A stretch of 64,000 nt of DNA, taken from positions 725,052 through 789,051 of the forward strand of contig NW_018396398.1 of NCBI RefSeq assembly GCF_000003195.3. Direction: 5' to 3'. This DNA is from Sorghum bicolor (taxonomy: Eukaryota; Streptophyta; Magnoliopsida; Poales; Poaceae). Numbering within the stretch: the first letter of the stretch is position 1; each line of letters starts with the position of its first letter. The notes under the pieces are model-generated. The model was not told the DNA's origin. It made no database searches and was given only the letters and a program-made list of their open reading frames with translations. Below are positions 47,979-59,929 of the stretch, piece after piece. Position numbers and translations under genes: made by a program.

Positions 47979-48262
47979 GTTTGTAGAGTAGTCTGTAGGA
48001 GTAGACTAGAAGCCGCCCAGAGGGGTGTTTATTGTAAACTTTGTATATAAAGTTTGTAATAAAGTTTGATTTTATGTGAACCATGGTTTTGAGCGCTGTA
48101 AATTTGTTTGAGTGATGTATCACTGAGTCATGTTAATGAGCTTATCCTGGAAAGTAATTGTGGCACTTGTCGAGTATTCTGCGTATGTAAAAGTATACAG
48201 CAAAAAAGGCAAATTTCATTATTATTCATCAAAAAAGATTTACAAATGAAATGTACTGAAAC
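47979..48262. other. Spacer between convergent antisense ORF and pol
   Basis: AT-rich, with AATAAA-like words on the + strand near 48058 (GTAATAAAGTTTG). It probably serves as the 3' end of the antisense transcript. No coding features are seen. Confidence 0.45.
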
Positions 48263-49599
48263 TTAGGGATAGAAGCGGCACAGTTTGTCTAGGTGCTAGG
48301 AGTTGGGCAAGCATGTTCCATCTGGGTACACCAGTCTATAAGATGTAGGGCGTGTAACTTCAGCGACCACAAAAGGTCCTTCCCAAGGTGTAGATAACTT
48401 GTGCATTCCCTCCTGGCTTGTTTTCCGTTTGAGTACCAGATCACCGACCACGAAGGAGCGGTCTTTGACGTTCCTATTGTGGTATCGCCTAATGGCCTCG
48501 AGATAGTTCGCTGTTCGAAGACAGGAAGTCAGGCGCCTCTCTTCTGTGCAGTTGATTTCGAGCTCTCTGGCGAGGTCGGCTGAAGACTGGTCGAAATGTT
48601 CGACTCTTGGAGATCCAAAGGCTACGTCCAAGGGGAGCACTGCCTCGGCCCCATAAACCATAAAATAGGGCGATACACCCGTGGTCTGACTAGGCTGTGT
48701 TCGAAGACCCCAGACCACAGCTGGTAACTCTTTCATCCACCGCCCTGGTGCCTTGTCGTTTTCGGTATACAATCTCTTTTTAGAGCATCAATAATCATTC
48801 CATTTGCACGTTCGACTTTGCCGTTGGCTCGTGGATGGGCTACCGACACGTATTTTATGACTACTCCTCTGTCATAATAGAAGTCCCAGAATGTAGTGTC
48901 GGTGAACTGAGTGCCCAGGTCGGTGATTATGCTGTTGGGAACCCCGAATCTATGTATAATTTGATTGAGGAATTCCACGGCCTTCTCGAAAGTCGCTTTG
49001 ACCAATGGCTTGTACTCGATCCACTTCGAGAACTTGTCGATTAGTACGAATACGAATTTGAAATTGCCGGGAGCCGGTTTGAATGGCCCGATCATGTCGA
49101 GACCCCAACATGCAAATGGCCAGGATGACAGAATCGTCTGGATTTCATGAGCAGGTACATGGGTCCGCTTGGCGAAGAACTGGCATCCTTCACAATGCCG
49201 GACCAGTTTCTCGGCGTCGGCGACTGCGGTTGGCCAGTAAAAGCCTGCTCGGAAGGCCTTCCCGACCAGTGTTCTAGAGGCGGCGTGGTTACCAGAGGAT
49301 CCAGTATGTATGTCATCCAGTAACTTTATGCCATCCTCTTGGGATATACACTTCAGCAAGACTTCTGAACTTGCGTTCTTACGCATAAGTTTGCCATCGA
49401 CCAGTATGTAATTTTTGGATCGCCGGATAAGGCGCTCGTTCTCCGTTTTGTCTTGAAATCCCGAATCGTCCGAGAGATACTTGATGAAAGGAGTGCGCCA
49501 GTTGTGGCTGCTGGTTGTCGGAGTGGTGTCGTCTACGAGCATTGTTTTGTTGGGTGACTTGTCGCCTAGGTCTGTACCGACGCTTAGCGTGTGAATGTC
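48263..49599 (-). pseudogene. pol: Integrase of Tat-like element
   Basis: The - strand frame from about 49542 to 48733 shows a zinc-binding region (HTGSSGNH...CEGCQFF) and the DDE core, with Asp in WGLDMIGPF (~49100), Asp in ITDLGTQF (~48920) and Glu in GKVERANG (~48810). A one-base loss in an A run near 48776 shifts the frame. Coding continues 48772-48296 with TTGVSPYFMVYGAEAVLP and the C-terminal VVGDLVLKRK and GPFVVAEV. A TAG (for TGG) near 48294-48296 precedes the last codons, which end RFYP then TAA at 48263-48265. N-terminal to the zinc region is a poorly conserved linker from RNase H. Confidence 0.84.
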
Positions 49600-50676
49600 C
49601 TAAACGAAAACACCGTGCGGGATCTGGGCCCAGGATGATCCTATCTTTGACAGCGCATCTGTTGCTTGATTCCTGTCCCAGACCACGTGGATGTACTCTA
49701 TGCCGTAAAAATTTGATTCCCACTTTCGGATTTCTTTGGAGTAGAGGTCCATCTTCTCGTGAGTTGTGTCCGACTCCTTATTTAGCTGGTTGATGACTAG
49801 GGCAGAGTCACCGTAGACGTAAAGGCGTTTGACTCGCAGTTCGACATCCAATCGGATGCCATGCAAACATGCTTCGTATTCGGCGACGTTGTTGGATGCT
49901 GGAAAGAGGATCCTAAGGATGTAACAGAGTTTGTCCTTGTTTGGTGAAACGAAAAGTATTCCGGCACCGGCCCCATTGATGTTCAAGGATCCATCGAAGA
50001 ACATTGACCAGTGGTCGAAGACATCTGGAGAGGGGGGCTCGTTGACATCCGTCCATTTTGCGATGAAGTCGACCAGGGCCTGAGACTTGACGGTAGTGCG
50101 ACTCTGGAAATCTAAAGAAAATGGGCATAACTCCATTGCCCACTTTACAATTCTTCCGTTGGCGTCCTTGTTGCGCAAAATGTCCCCCAATGGAAAACTG
50201 GTAGTAACTAAAACCCGATGGCCATCGAAGTAGTGCTTCAGCTTTCTTGAGGTGATTAAGATGGCGTAGATTAGTTTTTGTATCTGAGGATACCTGGTCT
50301 TGGATTCGTTTAGGACTTCGCCTATGAAGTATACATGTCTCTGGACTTTGTAGACATGGCCTGGTTCATCCCGCTCAACCACAAGTGCCGTGGAGACGAC
50401 TCGATCAGTTGCTGCTATATACAGGAGCAGGTCCTCGTTAGGTTGAGGTGCGGTGAGGACGGGTGGTGAGGTAAGGAAAGTTTTGAGCTGGGTGAAGGGA
50501 ACGTTAGCTTCTTCTGTCTAGGAGAATTTTTCCGATGCTTTTAGAAGTTTGAAAAAGGGGAGGCCTTTTTCCCCCAGCCTATAGATGAACTGGCTGAGAG
50601 CGGCCATGCATCCGGTGAGCTTTTGAATGTCTTTGACGTTCTTGGGTGGTCGTATATCGAGCACCGCCTTAACTTT
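49600..50676 (-). pseudogene. pol: RT connection and dual RNase H of Tat-like element
   Basis: From 50676 down, the frame gives RT-thumb/connection sequence (DIRPPKNVKDIQKLTG-like, broken by stops, including TAG for TGG near 50519). The open part 50382-49600 carries the classical RNase H remnant ([30 protein letters not shown]). A second, archaeal-type RNase H follows ([42 protein letters not shown]). Two RNase H domains in series are a hallmark of the Tat lineage. Confidence 0.82.
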
Positions 50677-51447
50677 TCAAGGGTTCGGCCGTATGCCGTC
50701 GCGGCTGACGACGTTGCCGAGTAGTAGGCCAGAGGGTACCCCAAAGATACACTTTTTGGGATTGAGCTTCCACTTGTATTTATTTAGCGCCTTAAAAGTG
50801 CGGTCCAAGTTGTCGATCAGGGTGCTCGCGTCCCTGCTTTTGATGACAACGTCGTCAACGTAAGCCTCGACGAGGTCGTCATGTATCTCGTCGCAGAGGC
50901 TTTGCTGAATAGCGCGTTGATAGGTGGCCCCAGCGTTTTTTAGTTCAAAGGACATGGTGGTGTAACAATATGCGCCGAAAGGAGTGATGAAGGAAGTTTT
51001 GATCTGGTCGCCTTCCTTTAGCGAGATCTGGTGATAACCAGAGTAACAGTCGAGAAAAGAGAGGAGTTCGCATCCGGCCGTTGAATCGACCACTTCGTCG
51101 ATACGAGGGAGACCGAAAGGATCTTTAGGACAGTGTTTATTGAGATCAGTGTAATCAACGCACATTCTCCATTCATTATTCTTTTTTCTTACAAGGACTG
51201 GATTGGCGAGCCAATCGGGATGATACACTTCTTTAATAAATCCGGCTGCTAAAAGCCGTGTAATTTCTATCCTAATAGCCTCCTTTTTGTCACGAGCGAA
51301 CTGTCATAGCTTCTGCTTGATAGGCCTTGCGGTCTTCGAGACGTTTAAGGAGTGCTCGATCAGGTTTCGTGGGACACCGGGCATCTGTGCAGGTTTCCAT
51401 GCGAAAACGCTTACGTTGTCCCTTAGAAACCTGACGAGCGCATCTTC
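50677..51447 (-). pseudogene. pol: Reverse transcriptase of Tat-like element
   Basis: The - strand shows DVFAWKP-like and MPGVPRNLIEH motifs (~51390), then NPVLVRKKNNEWRMCVDYTD, LDCYSGYHQISLKEGD and the catalytic YVDD (codons on 50851-50862), followed by the C-terminal NPKKCIFGV. A TGA (for CGA) lies near 51302. The open part starts at 51228 and ends at a stop at 50677. MPFGLKN-type sequence has become MSFELKN, so the copy has also collected amino-acid changes. Confidence 0.85.
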
Positions 51448-52269
51448 CTATTTGGGGTCTAGGTTGGCCCCAATAAGAGCCGTCTTTTCTGGGTTACCGT
51501 CGACCAGCTGTACTTCCTTGTGCTCCTTAGACTTGGAGCTTTTCCTTGGAGTCTCCTGCTCAGTTAGTTGGAGCTGGTCGGGTGGAACTTGGGTAGCTTG
51601 TGCTACAGTTTGTACCATGTGAATCGAGAGATCGATTGCCTCGGTGACCTTGAAGCTTTCCTCTTCGCAAGTGTACGCGGTGTAGACGTTGCCTCGGACG
51701 GTTAAGACACCCGTCTCGGTTGGCATCTTGAGGACCAAGTACGAGTAGTGCGGGACTGCCATGAACTTGGTGAGTGAGGGACTGCCTAGAATTGCGTGGT
51801 AACTCCCATCGAAATCGGCGACCACGAAGTTGACGAACTCCGTGCGGAAATGGTCTGGTGTTCTGAACTGGACGGGCAGCGTTATCTGGCCAAGGGGTAC
51901 TGAACTTTGACCTGGTAAGACGCCCCAGAACTGGGCGTCGTATGACTTCAACTGCGCCGGTGTTAGCTTGAGAGCGGGCAAGCTGTTGCGGAAAAGGATA
52001 TCAATGGAGCTGCCTCCGTCAACGAGCACGCGCTCGAACCTGACGCTGTTGATGCATGGGTCCAGGATCAGAGGAAAGCGCCCTGGTTCAAGGGTGGCGG
52101 CCCACTGGTTCTGCCTGTTGAAGGAGATCTCTCGGTGCGACCAGGGAGGGAATTTAGGGTCGGCGATCAGGCCATCGGTGCTGTCCACATTAAGGCAAGC
52201 CCTTTTCAAGAGCTTTCTTTCCCGTTTTGACTCGATGGAGACTTTTCCTCCAAAGATGGAGTGTACCAC
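51448..52269 (-). pseudogene. pol: Aspartic protease region of Tat-like element
   Basis: A 273-codon open frame on the - strand. The active-site-like FERVLVDGGSSIDILF lies near 51990-52030 and YHAILGSPSLTKFM near 51790, the usual two protease landmarks with DGGSS in place of DTG/DSG. The N-terminal part (GKVSIESKRERKLLKR, WSHREISFNRQNQWA) is typical of the gag-protease linker in Tat elements. It is probably in one polyprotein with gag upstream; the stops between them are decay. Confidence 0.78.
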
Positions 52270-54531
52270 ATCGGTGGGACTGACATATTGATGTCGTGGG
52301 TCCCTATCCTGGTCGTCGTCTCCGTCTTCCTGACCGTGTCTATCCTGCTTCCTGTTTTTCTTGGTGGTATCCCCCTAGGCGGCCCGTTGTGTGTAGATGC
52401 TTTTGAGGACACGACATTCTTCCATCGTATGGTTAGACTTGGGATGGAGTTGGCATGGCCCTTTCAGTGTCTTGTTGTAGTCTTCCTGGTAGTCCCGTCG
52501 TCCATTGGGACGTTTGACTGTGTTCACCTAATGATCGTTGTCGCGAGGTCGCTTGCCTCTAAAATCGTCACGGTTTTCGCGACGCCTGTCCCAACCTTCT
52601 CAGTGGTCACGGTTATCATTGCGGCGTGGATTTCGTTTATCAAAACTACCACGACTATCGTCTCGTCGAGGAGGCTGCTCGGCTCCTCTCATGTCTTCGC
52701 GGATGAGCTTTTCTGCGTCGTCGGCATCGGCGTAATTTTTGGTCGTGGCGAGGAGTTCAGCGACCGTGGTCAGCCTTTTGCGCAGTAGCTTGCTTCGTAA
52801 ATCTTCATGGAAGCGTAGACCCTTGATGAAGGCCGATATAGCCTCGTCGTGAGAAATCTTCGAAATCTTGAGGCGCATATCCGAGAAGCGTCGGATGTAA
52901 TCGCGCAAGGGCTCATTCTTCCTGTCCCATATCCTTTCAAGATCGTATTTGTTTCCAGGCTGCTCACATGTAGCAATGAAGTTATCAATGAATGCCTGGC
53001 GCAATTCTTCCCAAGAGTCGAATGAGTCCTCGGGTAGACCGAGGAGCCCTTGATGGCCAGCTTGATCGAGGACAACTGGGAAGTAGTTTGCCATGACGTG
53101 TTCGTCCCTTACGGCTAATCGGACTGCGATCTCGTAAAGGGTGATCCAATTCTCAGGATTCTCCTTGCCATCGTACTTTTTAAACTTCGCAAGCTTGAAG
53201 TTACGAGGCCATACGACTTGGCGAAGGTGTGAGGAGAACTGTCTCAGGCCGGAGGGGCCATGTGCTGCATCATACTCAATGCGTCGCACATTTTCATGTA
53301 CTGCGTGCTCCGTAATGCGACTATTGATGCGTTCGTTGACATCCTTAGGTGGGATGTTGTATCGCAAGTCCTAGTCTTGGTTTACCTCCTGACCACGTCC
53401 GCGTCTCTGCTCGCGGTAACTGCCAGTGTCCCGACCACGGTTGTCGCGTCTAGTGTCCTTCCTGTGATCGTTGGCGGGTGAGCGGCTATGATGGCGCCCA
53501 CTAGGTCGCGGTGAAGTCCAACTGTGGTGAGTCTGGTTAGAAGAAACCTCCGTGTAGGAGACGGCTTGGACTCTTTTGAGCAAAGTAGAGGTCTGCCCCA
53601 TCGCGGCGATCAGATGTGCTCGTATATTGGATCGGATGCCCTGGTCTCTGGAGTATCGGGGAATCGATCCAAGTTTGCCATTGCAACGGCCACGTTGGCG
53701 CTTGGCGTCTTGTAGACTTTCTGATTCCCGACCATGTCGAAAGCATCGCTGAGGTTGTGTGGTGCGAGCTGCCGCTCCTTATCCGCTCGCCGCTGAGCAC
53801 GATTGGCGTTGCGCTGCTCGTGCTGTTGTCTTTGCTCGTCGGTTTCGCCATCGACAACTAGCTCGTCATTGCTGACGTTGAAAATCAGATCTCCTCGCCG
53901 AGGTCGAAAGACGAAACGGGAAAAACCCGAGGGGTAAGGTGGTAGATCCAGGTCGTAGTCTTCGTCCTCGAGGTGTAAAACCTCTGTAGGGACAGATCCT
54001 GTGCTAGAGTTTGTACTGGTGGCCTTATCGTCTGGTAGAACTCAGATGGATACCATGTTGACGAAGCGGCAAGCTGGTTGGCGAGTTTGTCCTAGCGACA
54101 ATCCCATCTTCCCGAACAGAGAATCTGTATGCCTCGAAAACTGATCAGCCGCGTTGCTCAGACCGTGAGGGAAGTTCTTTGTTGGGAGGGGGGGCTGGCT
54201 TGAATTTGACAGTCCGTCCCGCGGTGGTCGATGTTATCGTCAGGGACGATTCCAGTCGTTCGTTCGTGCGCGAAATCGATTCCACCAGGTTGGAGGCTTC
54301 GAGAAGTTTGAGGTCGGCGCGATCGAGGGCTTGAAGAAGATCCGAGTTGTCGACTCGCTTTGCCCTGTAGCAAGGGAGCGGAGGTCGGGTCCTTGGGGTT
54401 GGCGTGATCGAAGTCGACGCTTCTACTGTCCCAGATTGGATCTGGGTTTCTCCCAAAGTCGTGGTCGTAAGGCCGCCACCACGAGTTGTCCAAGTGATCT
54501 GCCCGACGGTGAACGTGAGACCTTCAGCCAC
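52270..54531 (-). pseudogene. gag: gag of Tat-like element
   Basis: On the - strand the region opens near 54531, about 40 bp inside the 5' LTR, with no clear ATG. The N-terminal part (54531-54145) ends at a TGA. Then come NDELVVDGETDEQ (~53860) and NLSDAFDMVGNQKVY (~53750), a frameshift near 53640, and an Arg/Asp/His-rich stretch. The core Retrotrans_gag domain is 53367-52600 (ENWITLYEIAVRLA, WEELRQAFIDNFIATCE, LRDYIRRFSDMRLKI). A CxxxHxxxxHxxxxC knuckle (CQLHPKSNHTMEEC) lies at ~52417-52460. At least three stops and one or more shifts are visible. Confidence 0.78.
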
Positions 54532-54568
54532 GACCGCGGAAGCTGGAACGATGACGAAAGCTAGTCAC

Positions 54569-55034
54569 TGTCAACGAAAACTAGTCGGCAGTCTACCTTG
54601 GGATATACCCACGGTAGTAGTTTATCGGCAGACAGGTGCGCAAGCTACGAACTCGATGGTGACGCAAGACACAGACATTGTTTTTATCCAGGTTCGGCCG
54701 CGGTGTGGGCGTAATACCTACGTCTTGCGTCTTATTGTATTGCCGTAGATTGTGTTGAGTTGAGATGATCTCTCCTAAGGGGGTCCCTCGCCTCTCTTTA
54801 TATAGTCCAGAGGGCATGGTTACAGATCTGGAAACTAATCCTAGTCGGTTACCATTGCCATAGATAGTGCGACATCAATTCCTATTCTAACCGACTAGAA
54901 TCCTACTTGATCTCCACATCTTGTTTCCTTGCGTGAAACTCCGAGCAGTTGGATCAAGCTTCGAACTATCTCATGATAGGCCAAGCCTCCTGGCCCAAGT
55001 CTAGCCGTAAGGGTATAGGGGTTTATACCCCACA
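54569..55034 (-). repeat. 5' LTR of Tat-like element (right in window)
   Basis: 466 bp, matching 41048-41513 with roughly 30 differences plus small indels by eye. Satellite resumes at TACACCTAGATGAAG, continuing the monomer broken at 41047. gag starts very close to its inner edge. I could not assign a tRNA to the bases that should form the primer-binding site (54540-54568). Confidence 0.93.
54796..54804 (-). promoter_or_regulatory. LTR TATA box, Tat-like element
   Basis: On the - strand this reads TATATAAAG within a conserved LTR stretch (GGACTATATAAAGAGAGG). The left LTR has TATATAAAC at the matching place. Its orientation agrees with gag-pol reading leftward. Confidence 0.7.
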
Positions 55035-58000
55035 TACACCTAGATGAAGAGGCTCAAGTGGAAGATAGGTGCACGGTTTCCATGGAACAAACCATATGCT
55101 TGGAAATCAATTTGGATGCATCCGATGGAACTCCTTGATGACATGTGTCATATGGAATCTCGCTTTGGTGTGCTTAGAGATAGTATTAGTTTCGGTGCAA
55201 GATATGTGCGCGGTTTGCGCCTAATGCACCAAAGTCTAAGAAACCATTTTGGAAGCACCTGTTGGTACTCCTAGGTGAAGAGGCTCAAGTGAAGGCTCGG
55301 TTCGGCCTGTTTAGAGATAGTGCTAATCTTGATGCAAGATAGGTGCACGATTTGCATGGAACATACCATATGCTCAGAAATCAATTTGGACGCACTAGAT
55401 GGAACTTATAGATGACATGTGTCATATGGAATCTCACTTTAGTCCGTTTAGAGACAATGTTAATTTCATTGCAAGATAGGTGCACGGTTTGCACCTAATG
55501 CACCATAGGATAAGAAACAAATTTGGATGCACCCGATGGTACTCCTAAGTAAATGCCTCAAGTAAAAGCTCGGTTTGGTCTATTTGGAGATAGTGCTAAT
55601 CTTGATGCAAGATAGTTGCACAGTTTGCATGGAACGTATGTTAAGAAATCAATTTAGACGCACCCAATGGAACTCCTAGATGACTTGGGTCATATGGTAT
55701 CTCGCTTCGGTTTGTTTGGAGACAATGTTAGTTTCAGTGCAAGATAGGTGCTTAGTTTGTACCGAATGCATCATATTCTAAGAAACCAAATTTGACGCAC
55801 CTGTTTGTACTCCTAGATGAAGAGGCTCAAGTGGAAGCTCGGTTCGGTCTGTTTAGAGATAGTGCTAATCTTGATGCAAGATAGGTGCACGGTTTGCATG
55901 GAACATACCATATGCTTGGAAATTAATTTGGATGCACCCGATGGAACTCCTTGATGACGTGTGTCATATAGAATCTTGCTTTAGTCTATTTAGAAATAGT
56001 GTTAGTTTCGGTGCAAGATATGTGCATGGTTTGCGCCTAATGCACCATACTCTAAGAAACCATTTTGGAAGCACGTGTTGGTACTTCGATGAAGGGGCTC
56101 AAGTGGAAGCTCGGTTTGATCTGTTTGGACATAGTGCTAATCTTGATGCAAGATAGGTGCATGATTTGCAAGGAACATACCATATGCTTAGAAATCAATT
56201 TGGACGCACCCAATGGAACTCCTAGATTACGTGTGTCATATGGAATCTTGCTTCGATCCGTTTGTAGACACTGTAAGTTTTAGTGCAAGATAAGTGCACA
56301 GTTTGCGCCTAATGCACCATAGTCTAAGAAACCATTTTGGACACACTATTTGGTACTCCTGGGTGAAGAGGCTCAAGTGGAAGCTTGGTTCGGTTAGTTT
56401 GGAGACAGTGCTAATCCTTATGCTAGGTAGGTGCATGGTTTGCGTGGAACATACCATACGCTTGGAAATCAATTTGGATGCACCCGATGGAACTCCTTGA
56501 TGATGTGTGTCATATGGAATCTCGCTTCGGTCCATTTGGAGAAATTGTTAGTTTTGGTGCAAGTTAGGTGCATAGTTTGCACCTAATGCACCATAGTCTA
56601 AGAAACCATTTTGGACGCACTTGTTGGTACTCCTAGGTGAAGGAGCTCAAGTGGATGCTCGGTTCGGTCTATTTGGAGATAGTGCTAATCTTGATTCAAG
56701 ATAGGTGCACGGTTTGCATGGAACATACCAAATGCTTGGAAATCAATCTAGACGCACATGATGGAACTGCTAGATGACGTGTGTCATACGAAATCTTGCT
56801 TCAGTCTCTTTGGAGATAGTGTTAGTTTCGGTGCAAGATAGGTGCAAGTTTGCACATAATGCAGCATAGGCTAAGAAACCATTTTGGACGCACCCGATGG
56901 TACTCCTAGGTAAAAGGCTCATGTGAAAGCTCGGTTTGGTCGATTTGGAGGTAGTGCTAATCTTGATGCCAGATAGACGCACGGTCTGCATGGAACGTAC
57001 CATATGCTTAGAAATTAATTTGGACACACCCGACAGAACTCCTTGATGACGTGTGTCATATGGAATCTTGCTTTGGTGTGCTTAGAGATAGATTAGTTTC
57101 GGTGCAAGATATGTGCACGGTTTGCGCATAATGCACCAAAGTCTAAGAAACCATTTTAGAAGCACCTGTTGGTACTCCTAGGAGAAGAGGCTCAAGTGGA
57201 GGCTCGGTTCGGCCTGTTTAGAGATAGTGCTAATCTTGATGCAAGATAGGTGCACGATTTGCATGGAACATACCAAATGCTTGGAAAACAATCTTGCTTC
57301 AGTCTGTTTGGAGACAGTGTTAGTTCGATGCAAGATAGGTGCAAGGTTTGCACATAATGCAGCATAGGCTAAGAAACTATTTTGGACGCACCCGATGGTA
57401 CTCCTAGGTAAAAGGCTCAAGTGAAAGCTCGGTTTGGTCTATTTGGAGATAGTACTAATCTTGATGTAAGATAGATGCATGGTTTGCATAGAACATAGCA
57501 TGTGCTTAGAAATTAATTTGGACACACCCGATAGAACACCTTGATGACGTGTGTCATGTGGAATCTTGCTTTTGTGTGCTTAGAGATAGATTAGTTTCGG
57601 TCCAAGATATGTGCATGGTTTGCGCCTAATGCACCAAAGTCTAAGAAACCATTTTGGAAGCACCTGTTGGTAGTCCTAGGTGAAGAGGCTCAAGTGGAGG
57701 CTCGGTTCAGCCTATTTAGAGATAGTGCAAATCTTGATGCAAGATAGGTGCACGATTTGCATGGAATATACCATATGCTCAGAAATCAATTTGGACGCAC
57801 CAGATGGAACTCCTAGATGACGCGTGTCATATGGAATCTCACTTCGGTCCGTTTAGAGACAGTGTTAGTTTCGGTGCAAGATATGTAACCGGTTTGCACA
57901 TAATCTTGATGTAAGATAGATACACGGTTTGCATGGAACATATGATATGCTCAGAAATCAATTAGGACGCACCTAATATAACTCCTTGATGATGTGTGTC

Positions 58001-59012
58001 ATATGGAATCTTGCTTCGGTTTGTTTAGAGACAGTGTTAGTTTTGGTAGAAGATATGTGCACGGTTTACGCCTAATGCACCATAGGCTAAGGAACCAATT
58101 TAGACGCACCCGATGGTACTCGTAGTTGAAGAGGCCCAAGTGGAGGCTCGATTTGGTCTATTCGGATATAGTGCTAATCTTGATGCAAGATAGTTGCACA
58201 GTTTGCATGGAACGTACCATATGTTAAGAAATCAATTTGGACGCACCCAATGAAACTCCTAGATGACGTGTATCATATGGAATCTCGCTTCGGTCCGTTT
58301 CGAGACAATGTTAGTTTCGGTGGAAGATAGGTGCATAGTTTGTGCCTAATGCACCATAGTCTAAGAAACCATTTTTGACGCACCTGTTTGTACTCCTAGA
58401 TGAAGAGGCTCAAGTGGAAGCTCGGTTCGGTTTGTTTGGGATAGTGCTAATCTTGATGCAATATAGGTGCACGGTTTGCATGGAACATACCATATGCTTG
58501 GAAATCAATTTGGATGCACCCGATGGAACTCCTTGATGACGTGTGTCATATGGAATCTCGCTTTGGTCTGTTTAGAAATAGTGTTAGTTTTGGTGCAAGA
58601 TATGTGCATGGTTTGTGCCTAATGCACCAAAGTCTAAGAAACCATTTTGGAAGCACCTGTTGGTACTCCTGGGTGAATGGGCTCAAGTGGATGCTTGGTT
58701 TGGTCTGTTTGGAGATAGTGCTAATCTTGATGCAATATAGGTGCACGGTTTGCATGGAACATACCATATGCTTGGAAATCAATTTGGATGCACCCGATGG
58801 AACTCCTTGATGACGTGTGTCATATGAAATCTCGCTTTGGTCTGTTTAGAATAGTGTTAGTATTGGTGCAAGATATGTGCATGCTTTGCGCCTAATGCAC
58901 CGAAGTCTAAGAAACTATTTTGGAAGCACCTGTTGGTACTCCTAGGAGAAGAGGCTCAAGTGGAGGCTCGGTTCGGCCTGTTTAGAGATAGTGCTAATCT
59001 TGATGCAAGATA
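55035..59012 (+). repeat. 137-bp centromeric satellite array, segment 4
   Basis: The A-B satellite continues right of the Tat-like element and ends at the 5' LTR of CRM copy 2. The first monomer is shortened by about 43 bp near 55062. Types run roughly 1-6-5-1-2-3-4-5-6-5-6-8-1 plus a 6/4 hybrid. The part from ~55800 to 57100 is closely related to 19770-21200. A truncated junction (GTTTGCACATAATCTTGATG) lies at ~57892. Confidence 0.92.
55805..57100 (+). repeat. Satellite block paralogous to ~19770-21200
   Basis: Shares rare variants with the block 36,027 bp to its left, including ATTACGTGTGTCAT (56224 and 20197), GACACTGTAAG, and CATACTCTAAG in a type-2 monomer. The offset is constant over at least 300 bp; after that the left copy has the extra 138-bp fused monomer. 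Confidence 0.7.
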
Positions 59013-59927
59013 TGATGAGGACATCAACGCCAGCGATACATCCTCTCCGACACAACCTATAGCTGGTCCTCTTACTCGTGCTCGTGTTCGTCAACTTAAT
59101 AATCAAGTGAGTTCCTTGATAAGCTCGTGTCCATCTTGTTTAGACAATGGAAACGTGTGCACTCTTGTTTTGATTAGGAACCAAGGAAAAGACCGAAAGG
59201 GAGAAGGACTCACGCTCGCTGGATTCGGACACACAGCGAAGCGTCAACTTGTGCCCGTTACCACGGTTGCATACGATTCGGGATTCAGGCACTTCAGGAC
59301 TTGTTGGAAAGCTTATCAAGTCTACTTTCATATGAATCAAGTCCCATGTCAATACCTGTTCGGCAGCAGCGGCAATGATCCAATTACCGTCGATAGGTCT
59401 TGCTGTCCAGGGTGCTGTGTCACCTCATTTTGGGCTGATGGCCCATGTATCAAGTTGGGTCCATTAGGGACGCGTCCTAGGGTTGGAGGACGACCCCAAC
59501 ACCTCTTTGGTCGTCAATCCATCTACTTATATCCCTCTAGAGCCGCCATGGTCGTTGGGTTTTGTTTAGATCAAGTTTAGCCTTCGCTACTTGCTTGTAG
59601 GCGCGCGTGCAGGATCAGCCGCCCGTCTCCTTGTCTTCGGAACCCCATTGTTGATTAAGATTCAGTTTGAAACCTTCAATTCATCTTGCAAATTCAGTGC
59701 TTGTTTTCTCGTTCTTGCTAGTTCTTCGATTGCTTGCAGGACGGGAGCCCTAGGGGCTGGTTGTCGCGCTCCACAAGATCGTGACGGCTATTAGACGTGG
59801 TGTATCGGTTGCTAAGGCGCGGTCTTGAGGGCTGTAGTCGGGCCGTGAACGTCATCTCCATCCACCAATCGAGTTATCCCCGTCTCTCATCAAAAGATCG
59901 GGCAAAAACCCTAGCGGGTTCGCATCA
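59013..59927 (+). repeat. 5' LTR of CRM-like copy 2, encoding the CR-like motif
   Basis: 915 bp from TGATGAGGACATCAAC to GGGTTCGCATCA. The left flank AGATA (59008-59012) would be the target duplication; its partner lies outside the window. The first ~150 bp encode the pol C-terminal tail with GPLTRARVRQLNNQV, although as a 5' LTR it is not downstream of pol here. The last ~500 bp match the copy 1 LTR closely, while the middle differs. Confidence 0.88.
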
Positions 59928-59929
59928 GT

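Larger units (their letters stand above)
41048..55034 (-). mobile_element. Tat-lineage Ty3/gypsy retrotransposon with antisense ORF (Grande-like layout)
   Basis: The element is 13,987 bp with 466-bp LTRs at both ends, flanked by TACTC (41043-41047) and TACAC (55035-55039), a 5-bp target duplication with one mismatch. gag-pol reads on the - strand, so the 5' LTR is the right-hand one. Tat-type marks are the dual RNase H, a CxxxHxxxxHxxxxC knuckle (CQLHPKSNHTMEEC), a long region between pol and the 3' LTR, and an additional antisense ORF there as in Grande-type elements. All frames contain stops or shifts. About 30 LTR differences by eye (6-7%) suggest an old insertion. A solo LTR is nested inside. 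Confidence 0.88.

Noticed and set aside
52261..52788. 175-codon hydrophobic + strand ORF that looks like a membrane protein
   Set aside because: It is the complement of gag and its zinc knuckle; the hydrophobic bias comes from reading Asp/Arg/Asn-rich codons backwards.
6265..59012. CENP-B box in the satellite
   Set aside because: No monomer contains a match to the core TTCG....A..CGGG pattern; TTCGG words occur but without the rest.
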